A stretch of DNA of 64,000 bases from the NCBI GenBank assembly GCA_044239865.1, contig JBIIAO010000002.1, forward strand, positions 620,001-684,000, read 5' to 3'. How positions within the stretch are numbered: the stretch's first letter is position 1; each line of letters begins with the position of its first letter. Of the stretch, positions 24,040 to 30,789 are shown piece by piece. The notes below the pieces were generated by a model. That model saw nothing but the letters and a program-made list of their open reading frames with translations. It was not told where the DNA came from and ran no database searches. The DNA is from CAIZGX01 sp044239865. Lineage in GTDB: Bacteria; Bacteroidota; Bacteroidia; Flavobacteriales_D; Sanyastnellaceae. The position numbers and the translations under genes are program-made.

Positions 24040-24362
24040 TCGCTAAGACTTACTAACCTCATTTCTTATTTAACGGTTAAGGTATCTCCGTTTTTCATTA
24101 TAAAATTAACCTCAGAAAAAACGAAGTCTCTCTTGAACGCTTCAATTTCTTCGGAAGTCCAGGTATCCATTAGGTCGGCAAGTCTTCTCTGAGATTCCAT
24201 AGATCTTGAAACTGCTATTTTCTTTGGTTGAATCGGTTGTTGATAAACAACAGCCTTATGTGGTGAACAACCGTACACAGTTGTTGAAATAACAGAAATC
24301 CAAAAAAGTTTTTTCATGACATTGGAATATTTGTTAATCAAGGGCGATTCAACACCGAAAAG
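23947..24362 (+). repeat. 416-bp direct repeat, copy 2
   Basis: Partner of 22473-22888 (offset 1474 bp). This copy carries the 3' end of the intact DUF2085 gene and the second lipoprotein gene, so it is probably the copy that kept the original arrangement on its left side. Confidence 0.85.
24066..24317 (-). CDS. 83-residue lipoprotein with TWTxEExExFK motif, copy 2
   Basis: ATG 24317 opens a lipoprotein signal peptide (MKKLFWISVISTTVYGC, Cys17). The mature part ends identically to copy 1 apart from Ser for Cys in TWTSEEIEAFKRDF. Differences cluster between residues 10 and 29, next to the lipid anchor. The gene is convergent with DUF2085, 26 bp away. Unlike copy 1 there is no 93-residue gene upstream. 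The stretch from 24363 to 24493 upstream shows nothing recognisable. Confidence 0.7.
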   Translation of the reverse strand: MKKLFWISVISTTVYGCSPHKAVVYQQPIQPKKIAVSRSMESQRRLADLMDTWTSEEIEAFKRDFVFSEVNFIMKNGDTLTVK

Positions 24363-24493
24363 TACCAGAGCGTTTAAATATATAAACAGCAAGTTATTTC
24401 ACTCTGAACAAACTCATCTTTTTGAAAACGAAAGAGTATTCGATAAAGTATTTCGATAGAGAAAAAATAAAAATCAATTAAAACACTAAACAA

Positions 24494-24519
24494 AAAAGGG
24501 TCTCTTGCGAGACCCTTTT
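24494..24519 (-). terminator. Strong rho-independent terminator (minus strand)
   Basis: An 11-bp perfect inverted repeat (AAAAGGGTCTC / GAGACCCTTTT, 4-nt loop) followed on the minus strand by a run of six T in total. It lies 20 bp beyond the stop of the fragment at 24539-24697 and is the obvious terminator of that gene. Confidence 0.85.
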
Positions 24520-24538
24520 CAATATACTTAAACTTCAA

Positions 24539-24697
24539 TTAGGAGTGGAAGTGAACCAATACAGCCGCTGGAGCAACTCCGAACGCGTTGTTATCAGTAT
24601 CAAGTCCGAAAGATGAAGATTTTCCGCCAGTTACTACTGGAGCTCCTTGAACCGTAGTTTCAGAAGCACCTGTGCTAGAAGCGCTGATACATCTCAC
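24539..24697 (-). pseudogene. C-terminal fragment (about 52 residues) of an unidentified gene
   Basis: The frame has a stop (TAA) 20 bp before a strong terminator and codon use like a real gene: it reads ISASSTGASETTVQGAPVV and ends AAVLVHFHS. Upstream an in-frame stop lies only three codons before the first possible start (GTG 24697), and no ribosome or promoter signal is seen. A Ser/Thr/Gly/Val-rich, Lys-poor composition suggests a surface or structural protein. Best read as the 3' end of a deleted gene; a genuine small protein is possible. Confidence 0.45.
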
Positions 24698-24785
24698 TTG
24701 TATTTAACATTTCAACAACAACTCGTAAATAAGGAAATTATCTCCGTGTAATGAGCACGTTAGCTATTTCAATAAATAAAAAAAT

Positions 24786-24797
24786 GGGCCGAAGCCC
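24786..24797 (-). terminator. Terminator of the OmpA-family gene
   Basis: GGGC-TTCG-GCCC hairpin with a stable UUCG loop on the minus strand, followed by a T-rich tract, 21 bp after the stop codon. Confidence 0.7.
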
Positions 24798-24818
24798 CTT
24801 AATTTTTTGCTGAAAATA

Positions 24819-25814
24819 TTATTTAATGATGTTGTAAAGCTCTTTTAAGTTTGGCTCTAAAATGATTTCAATTCTGCGGTTTCTAGCTTTATCCTCTGCA
24901 TCTAACGGGTGGTACTCACTTCTTCCCGATGCTGATAGTTGCGTTGGGTCAATTGTACTGTTCGCTGTAATTAATTTTATTACTTCCGTTGAACGCAGTA
25001 CGCTTAGTTCCCAATTGTCTCTGGGTATGAGTCCGCCAGAATTAATCTTATCCGTGTCGGTATGACCTTCAACGGTAATATTCAAATCTTTTTCATCTTG
25101 AATTATTTTCGCTAATTGAATAATCGCTGCCTTTCCATCGGGGTTGATTTCTGTTTTTCCTGAAGGGAACAACAACTGAGCTTCCATACTCACGTATACC
25201 TTTCCGTTCTCTTCACGAACCGTAATTCCTTTGTTCTTGTAATTCAATAGTGCCGACTCGAGTTTCGCCCTTAACAATTCACTGGCACTGCGCTGCGCCT
25301 GTAGCAACGAATCAAGCTCTTTAATTTTTACTTCTCTTTCGAACAAATCACTTTGCGCTTTTGCCAATGCAGCTTGCTTTTCTTTCACTGACTTCTCTAA
25401 CTTATACAAAGAATCTTCCTTCACTTGAAGCGCTTCCTTTGCCTTTTCTAAATCACGCAATAACTTCTTATTCTCATCCTGCGAGCTGTTCAACAACTTC
25501 TCGTTCTTAGATAAAAGCTCGTTGTTCAAATCGTTAACTTTATCATACATAACACGCAACCGGCGGTATTCCTTTCCATACAGAAGGGTGTCTTCATTCA
25601 ACTTGTTAACCGATTTCTTTAGTGTTTCAATAGTTGTTCCCTGCTCCTTCGTGGCGGCGTTTATGTTATCCAGTTTCCTTTGCAATTCTTTATTCTCAGA
25701 ATCACTCTCTTCTCTTGCTGTCTTCATTTCAGCAAATTTCCGTTGAGGAACACAGCCCACAAAACCAATAGCCACCAACAAGGCTAGCGACAAAATCAAT
25801 TGAATCTTTCTCAT
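24819..25814 (-). CDS. OmpA-family peptidoglycan-binding lipoprotein with coiled coil
   Basis: I choose ATG 25814 (331 residues), which opens a lipoprotein signal peptide with Cys21 in FVGC; a start 7 codons upstream is possible. A long charged coiled coil follows (about residues 30-190), then an OmpA C-terminal domain (about 200-325) with ITVEGHTDTD and ARNRRIEIIL, the peptidoglycan (DAP)-binding motifs. It should tether the outer membrane to the cell wall. The coiled coil resembles a spacer across the periplasm. It is monocistronic, ending in its own terminator, and lies divergent from ybeY. Confidence 0.88.
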   Translation of the reverse strand: MRKIQLILSLALLVAIGFVGCVPQRKFAEMKTAREESDSENKELQRKLDNINAATKEQGTTIETLKKSVNKLNEDTLLYGKEYRRLRVMYDKVNDLNNELLSKNEKLLNSSQDENKKLLRDLEKAKEALQVKEDSLYKLEKSVKEKQAALAKAQSDLFEREVKIKELDSLLQAQRSASELLRAKLESALLNYKNKGITVREENGKVYVSMEAQLLFPSGKTEINPDGKAAIIQLAKIIQDEKDLNITVEGHTDTDKINSGGLIPRDNWELSVLRSTEVIKLITANSTIDPTQLSASGRSEYHPLDAEDKARNRRIEIILEPNLKELYNIIK

Positions 25815-25948
25815 AGTTCTTTTAATGTACCTCAAAAGTGCAGCACAAATCGCGCGTGACTAATTGAAAGTTTTTGAATTGTTAACCGCTCGTTGTTCGT
25901 CAACTTTTGAAATAACCCGCCATGTAACCAAAAAACAACGGCATTTTC

Positions 25949-26389
25949 GTGACCATGAACAGCATTTCATTCCACAGTGAGGGTGTTAAGCCTAAAACAC
26001 CTTCGAAACGGCTTTTAAAAGCCTGGATCAAAGAATTCGTATCGAATCACGGTAAAAATGTGGGAGAACTCGCCTTTGTTTTTTGCGATGATGAAAAAAT
26101 ACTAGAGATAAATCGAAATTTTCTCCAGCACGACTACTACACAGATATTATCACTTTCGACTATTGCGAGGATCATATTGTCTCTGGTGACATCTATATC
26201 AGCGTGGAACGTGTGCTTGAAAACAGCTCTATTCATAAATCAGAATATAGTACCGAGCTTCTCCGCGTTCTCGCACATGGCGTTCTTCATCTCATTGGTT
26301 TTCAAGATAAAACTAAAAAAAAGAAAGGGGAAATGACTCAAAACGAAGACTTGTGTATTCAATTGTTTTTGACTAAATTTGCACAATAA
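25949..26389 (+). CDS. ybeY: Endoribonuclease YbeY (rRNA maturation factor)
   Basis: YbeY is a zinc-dependent RNase acting in 16S rRNA 3'-end maturation and ribosome quality control. The 146-residue protein carries the metal motif HGVLHLIGFQD near residues 110-120 (HGxLHLxGxxD; the third ligand is Asp rather than His, a known variant), and the DIITFDY block at about 67-73. A second in-frame ATG two codons downstream is an equally good start. It is followed by mnmG after 51 bp, in which a parS site lies. Confidence 0.93.
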   Translation: MTMNSISFHSEGVKPKTPSKRLLKAWIKEFVSNHGKNVGELAFVFCDDEKILEINRNFLQHDYYTDIITFDYCEDHIVSGDIYISVERVLENSSIHKSEYSTELLRVLAHGVLHLIGFQDKTKKKKGEMTQNEDLCIQLFLTKFAQ

Positions 26390-26416
26390 TTACTCTTTGT
26401 GAAAGAGTTAAAAATA

Positions 26417-26432
26417 CGTTTCACGTGAAACA
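26417..26432. promoter_or_regulatory. parS-like centromere site (CGTTTCACGTGAAACA)
   Basis: It matches the bacterial parS consensus TGTTTCACGTGAAACA at 15 of 16 positions, only the first base differing. It lies between ybeY and mnmG, 8 bp before the mnmG start. ParB (Spo0J) binds such sites to organise the origin region; parA/parB are not in this window. Confidence 0.85.
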
Positions 26433-26440
26433 TTAAGAAA

Positions 26441-28312
26441 ATGAATAAACATTACAATATCATAATTATTGGTGCCGGCCATGCGGGAAATGAAGCTGCT
26501 GCTGCTGCTGCCAACCTCAAAAATAGCGTTTTATTAATCACCATGGATATGAATAAAATTGGGCAAATGTCCTGTAATCCAGCCATGGGTGGTGTAGCTA
26601 AAGGTCAAATAGTCAGAGAGATAGATGCGCTTGGTGGTTATAGTGGAGTAGTCTCAGACCTATCTGCAATACAGTACCGGATGCTTAATATGAGTAAGGG
26701 TCCAGCTATGTGGAGTCCCCGCACTCAGAACGACCGTATGCTCTTCGCGGAAGAATGGCGCAACGCTTTGGAACAAACTCCAGGAGTCGATTTTTGGCAA
26801 GACTCGGTAAACGAGGTTATCATAGAAAACAATCGGGTCAAAGGGGTGAAAACCGCACTAGGTATGACCTTTTCATGTGATGCTGTGGTTATTACCAGCG
26901 GCACATTTCTAAACGGTGTTATTCATATTGGTGAGAAGCAATTCGGGGGTGGAAGAATAGGTGAGAAAGCCTCTCACGGAATTACGGAACAGTTGGTTTC
27001 ATTGGGGTTTCGCGCAGGTAGAATGAAAACAGGAACACCTCCGCGCATAGATGGAAGATCGCTCGATTATTCGAAAATGGAAGTGCAGGAGGGTGATGTA
27101 AATCCTCAAAGATTCTCCTTCATTCATCAACCAAAAATTACTCAGCAAAGATGTTGCTGGATAACAAACACCAATAGTTTCGTGCATGAGGTTCTTGCAA
27201 CAGGGTTTGAACAAAGCCCAATGTTTACGGGAAGAATCACAGGAACAGGGCCGCGCTACTGTCCGTCTATTGAAGATAAAATAACGCGCTTTGCTGATAA
27301 GGATTCACACCAACTCTTTGTAGAACCTGAAGGTTGGAAAACAGTGGAAATTTACCTCAACGGATTCTCTACAAGCTTACCTGAGGAAGTTCAACAAAAA
27401 GCATTGAACCTCATCCCTGGATTTGAAAACGCGAAAATGTTCCGGCCGGGATACGCTATAGAATACGATTATTTTCCACCAGATCAATTGAAGCCAACGC
27501 TTGAAAGCAAAGATGTTTCAGGCTTATTCTTCGCTGGACAAATCAATGGAACAACAGGGTACGAAGAAGCTGCTGGACAAGGGATTATTGCAGGGATAAA
27601 TGCGGGATTATTCGTTCAGGATAAGGCTCCGTTTATTCTGAGAAGAGACGAAGCGTACATTGGTGTGCTCATTGACGACCTTATAACCAAAAGCACAGAC
27701 GAACCCTACCGAATGTTTACGAGTCGTGCCGAATATAGAACATTGTTAAGACAGGACAACGCAGACGAAAGATTAACACCTTTGTCACATGCTATTGGAT
27801 TGGCTTCAAATCAACGACTAGAATTGCTTGAAAAGAAGAGAGAAAACATCAAATCTGTCATGAAAGTCATCGAAAAAACATCGACCTCTCCTGAAGAAAT
27901 AAATGAGTTACTCCAAGAAAAGGGTAGTGCGCCTATTGATCAAAAACTGAAGCTTATTACTCTTCTCACCAGACCTCATGTCAGCTTAGAAGATATAATA
28001 TCGAAGAATAGTGTCTTAGAGGCCCAAATTTCAGCTTTAGGTGAGGGTCGGGTAGAGATCGTTGCTGCTGTGGAAATAGCTGTAAAATACGCAGGTTATT
28101 TGCAACGAGAAAGGGATATGGCTGATAAGCTTACAAGACTTGATCATATTCAACTTTCACCAGAGTTTGATTATCTCAAACTAACATCTATGAGCATTGA
28201 AGCAAGGCAAAAACTTTCTAAAATCAGACCATCTACCGTAGGACAAGCGAGCAGAATTAGCGGTGTGAACCCTTCTGATGTTTCAATACTCCTGATTCAT
28301 TTGGGTAGATAG
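26441..28312 (+). CDS. mnmG: tRNA uridine-5-carboxymethylaminomethyl modification enzyme MnmG (GidA)
   Basis: MnmG, with MnmE, adds the carboxymethylaminomethyl group to U34 of certain tRNAs using FAD and NADH. The 623-residue length is standard. The FAD dinucleotide motif IIGAGHAGNEAA is at about residues 8-19, MSCNPAMGG at about 43-51, and the conserved GQINGTTGYEEAAGQG at about 366-381 binds FAD. The C-terminal helical domain binds MnmE and tRNA. The gene is near oriC in many bacteria, which fits the parS site before it and the candidate origin 1.5 kb downstream. Confidence 0.97.
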   Translation: MNKHYNIIIIGAGHAGNEAAAAAANLKNSVLLITMDMNKIGQMSCNPAMGGVAKGQIVREIDALGGYSGVVSDLSAIQYRMLNMSKGPAMWSPRTQNDRMLFAEEWRNALEQTPGVDFWQDSVNEVIIENNRVKGVKTALGMTFSCDAVVITSGTFLNGVIHIGEKQFGGGRIGEKASHGITEQLVSLGFRAGRMKTGTPPRIDGRSLDYSKMEVQEGDVNPQRFSFIHQPKITQQRCCWITNTNSFVHEVLATGFEQSPMFTGRITGTGPRYCPSIEDKITRFADKDSHQLFVEPEGWKTVEIYLNGFSTSLPEEVQQKALNLIPGFENAKMFRPGYAIEYDYFPPDQLKPTLESKDVSGLFFAGQINGTTGYEEAAGQGIIAGINAGLFVQDKAPFILRRDEAYIGVLIDDLITKSTDEPYRMFTSRAEYRTLLRQDNADERLTPLSHAIGLASNQRLELLEKKRENIKSVMKVIEKTSTSPEEINELLQEKGSAPIDQKLKLITLLTRPHVSLEDIISKNSVLEAQISALGEGRVEIVAAVEIAVKYAGYLQRERDMADKLTRLDHIQLSPEFDYLKLTSMSIEARQKLSKIRPSTVGQASRISGVNPSDVSILLIHLGR

Positions 28313-28326
28313 TTTCATGTGAAACC
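28311..28326. promoter_or_regulatory. Degenerate parS-like site
   Basis: AGTTTCATGTGAAACC overlaps the mnmG stop codon and agrees with the parS consensus at 13 of 16 positions, but a C-to-T change in the centre breaks the CACGTG core. It may be a weak or decayed second site. Confidence 0.4.
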
Positions 28327-28328
28327 AA

Positions 28329-29828
28329 CTACTTTTTTTCTTTCAACTTAATGCCATCTACTTTGTAGAGCTTGCCTTCTTGGTAAGTAACTGTATTGAT
28401 ATAAATTCCATCTTCATCGAAATACATCCAATCTCCTTCTAACTCGCCACCTTCATACCCCCCTTTCATTTCGTTTTTTCCGTTCGAATAAAAATATTCA
28501 TGCTTTCCCACTGGCGCACCCAATTCAAATTTTCCTTCAAACATTTTAGTTCCATTGGAATGTGTAAATACCCAAAGACCATTTCTTTCATCGTCAACAT
28601 ACTCACCTTCTTCTTTGTGATCGTTTATCGATCGGTACCATTTTCCTTGTTTCAATCCATCTCCATAATCTCCCTCTAAAACAGCTACGCCTAAACTATC
28701 GTTTTCTACATAATGCCCATCTAATTTTCCTTTTCGATAAGATTCCTCTCTTAGTACTATTCCATTCGAATAATACCACAACCACTTTCCTGAAATAAGA
28801 TTATTATCGTACTTACCGAGCTGTTCTACCTTTCCGTTTTCGAAGTAATACTTCCAATCACCATTTTTCTTACCGTTTGAATAACTACCAACAGATCTAA
28901 CTTTTCCGCTTGGAAAGTAGTATTTCCACTCGCCTATTTCTCTGTTTAACGAATCGTATTTCCCTTCGGCTTGGATAATATCATTCAAGTAAAGTCTAGA
29001 AAAAATTATGTTTCCCGTGGAATCTAAGGTTTGAAACGTTCCGTGTTTCAAGCCATTCTTCCTTCCTCCACGTTCAATTACTCTTCCTTTCTCATCGTAG
29101 AATTTTTCTATTTTAACAAATTCTGTTTCCTCTGTATTCTCTTTTAAAACACCATTTTCATAAAATTCAAACTTCAAAAATTCTCCTTGCTTGTTGTATA
29201 CCTTGAAGGTTCCTTCCTTCAATCCAAGTTGATAATTTCCTTCCTCTTTTAACTTTCCATTCTCTCTTAACTCAACCCAAAGTCCAACACGTTGATTGTT
29301 TCTATTGTACCTATTGATTTTTTCTTCGGAATAAATTAGACCATTCTTGTATGTACGTCTGGTGATTATCCTTGTGTCTTCAGCGTATTCCAGGTATTTT
29401 CCTTCTATCAGATTATTGGTATAATTGTAAGATGTGCTAAGATTTCCTGTAGAAAAATATTCAAATGCCAAACCATCTTTAATATCACTTTTGAAGGTTA
29501 TTGCTCGCTCTTTCCTTCCTAGTGAATCGTAAAAACATTCGAAGCCTTGTTTTAAGTTCTCTTTGTATTCTATTGATTGCTGTAAACTACCATCTACCCT
29601 AAAAAACTTCCACGTGGAATCTAGCTGAAAATCTTTTCTATTTCCTTCTGACTTCAATATTCCTGAATCGTAATAGTTCTTCCAATAACCGTTTGGTTTA
29701 CCTTGCTCTAAATATCCTTCACTGCTTTTCTGACCGTTGGCGTAATAGAATACTTTGAACTCTTTTTGAGACCAAACCGAAAGTTGGCTAGCGAGCAAAA
29801 GAGCGATTAATATTCCGAATGGTTTCAT
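28329..29828 (-). CDS. Secreted MORN-2 repeat protein (YwqK-like)
   Basis: The 499-residue protein has an N-terminal signal peptide (MKPFGILIALLLASQLSVWSQ) and then consists almost only of MORN-2-type repeats, more than ten in number, with the pattern G.W..Y...G....G.Y..G...G (for example YYDSGILKSEGNRKDF and YFPSGKVRSVGSYSNGKKNG). Such repeats form extended beta sheets. Proteins of this type in Bacteroidota are often annotated as YwqK-type antitoxin, but no toxin is nearby and the signal peptide makes that label doubtful. It is convergent with mnmG and borders the candidate origin. Confidence 0.85.
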   Translation of the reverse strand: MKPFGILIALLLASQLSVWSQKEFKVFYYANGQKSSEGYLEQGKPNGYWKNYYDSGILKSEGNRKDFQLDSTWKFFRVDGSLQQSIEYKENLKQGFECFYDSLGRKERAITFKSDIKDGLAFEYFSTGNLSTSYNYTNNLIEGKYLEYAEDTRIITRRTYKNGLIYSEEKINRYNRNNQRVGLWVELRENGKLKEEGNYQLGLKEGTFKVYNKQGEFLKFEFYENGVLKENTEETEFVKIEKFYDEKGRVIERGGRKNGLKHGTFQTLDSTGNIIFSRLYLNDIIQAEGKYDSLNREIGEWKYYFPSGKVRSVGSYSNGKKNGDWKYYFENGKVEQLGKYDNNLISGKWLWYYSNGIVLREESYRKGKLDGHYVENDSLGVAVLEGDYGDGLKQGKWYRSINDHKEEGEYVDDERNGLWVFTHSNGTKMFEGKFELGAPVGKHEYFYSNGKNEMKGGYEGGELEGDWMYFDEDGIYINTVTYQEGKLYKVDGIKLKEKK

Positions 29829-30334
29829 TTTTCAAAGGTCGTTATGATTTCTAATTCAAAACGAATTTGACACTAACTTTGTTTTCACCAACATCTATTA
29901 TGTAATTATAATCTTTATAAAAGAAAATAGTAATAGTAATAGGGCTGTTAATTCCGTCAATAAGTTTATCTTTCAATCCTAGGAATTTACGTTATTACCA
30001 ATGAAGTAACATGTTCTTAACAACTGAAAGTCATCTAAACATTTGAATTTGAATATTATTACAGGAAATGAACAGAGTTATAAAAAGTTAGGTATGTTCG
30101 TAAGCTGCAGGGTGTAATAACTTCTTTTCTGTTAATGAATTTCGTTTATAATAAATTCAAACTAGTGAGAACTAAATTTTGATAGAAAATCATTCTGTAT
30201 AAGGGCACTGTTTTATTGAAAGGAAAAATTTTGTTTTGATCAGTTATTCACAAGTTAAACACACAAAAAAGAGCGAGTTGTTAAAAGACTCCACTTTCCA
30301 TTCACATTGTTATTTAAAACAGAAAAGAAGATAA
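29829..30334. other. AT-rich gene-free interval, candidate replication origin region
   Basis: No coding frame is convincing in this 0.5-kb stretch. It is strongly AT-rich with runs of A and T and contains one DnaA box (TTATTCACA, 30244-30252). The mnmG gene and a parS site lie within 4 kb. Sampled by eye, the plus strand has more C than G to the left of this point and more G than C to the right, as expected at an origin. Only one clear DnaA box was found, so the assignment is tentative. Confidence 0.4.
30244..30252 (+). promoter_or_regulatory. DnaA box TTATTCACA
   Basis: It matches the DnaA box consensus TTATNCACA fully. It is the only full match found in the interval 29829-30359; 9-bp matches also occur by chance. 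Confidence 0.45.
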
Positions 30335-30342
30335 TAAGTTTG
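30335..30342 (+). promoter_or_regulatory. Promoter -7 element of rpiB
   Basis: TAAGTTTG fits TAnnTTTG, with a TTG at 30308-30310 at -33 spacing, and lies 17 bp before the ATG. Confidence 0.5.
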
Positions 30343-30359
30343 TATTAAACTAATATTTT

Positions 30360-30788
30360 ATGAAGCTTTATATAGGCTCTGATCATGCGGGTTTCGAAAT
30401 GAAAGAAGCCTTGAAACAATGGATATCAGCTGAATTTCCTTCGATAACAACAGAAGATAAAGGTTGTTCATCTGCAGAGAGTTGTGACTATGCGGATTAT
30501 GCGCATGCTGTTGCGGTAAGTGTAAATAATGATTCACGTGGAATATTGCTGTGCGGTTCTGCGAATGGAGTAAGTATTGCGGCAAATAAACATGCTGGAG
30601 TAAGAGCTGCATTGTGTTGGACGGAAGAAATTGCGACTTTAGCGCGTCAGCATAACGATGCAAATATCTTATCTATACCAGCGAGATTTGTTACTATGGA
30701 AGTAGCACAAGCAATGGTTGGAGCTTTTTTGAATACGCCTTTTGAAGGTGGGAGACATGCGAAACGTGTAGAAAAAATCGATTTATAA
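30360..30788 (+). CDS. rpiB: Ribose-5-phosphate isomerase B
   Basis: RpiB interconverts ribose-5-phosphate and ribulose-5-phosphate in the pentose phosphate pathway. The 142-residue protein has the signature IGSDHAGFEMKE at the N-terminus (residues 4-15) and the CGSANGVSIAANKHAGVRA block (about 64-82), with the catalytic Cys in LLCGSANG. The conserved Asn/His near HNDANILSIPARF (about 98-110) is also present. It is followed 1 bp later by an M28 peptidase, probably in one transcript. Confidence 0.95.
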   Translation: MKLYIGSDHAGFEMKEALKQWISAEFPSITTEDKGCSSAESCDYADYAHAVAVSVNNDSRGILLCGSANGVSIAANKHAGVRAALCWTEEIATLARQHNDANILSIPARFVTMEVAQAMVGAFLNTPFEGGRHAKRVEKIDL

Positions 30789-30789
30789 A

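Noticed and set aside
29605..29625. A further parS-like CACGTG palindrome
   Set aside because: It lies inside the MORN protein gene and differs from the consensus at several arm positions; the same applies to a half-site near 29005-29020.
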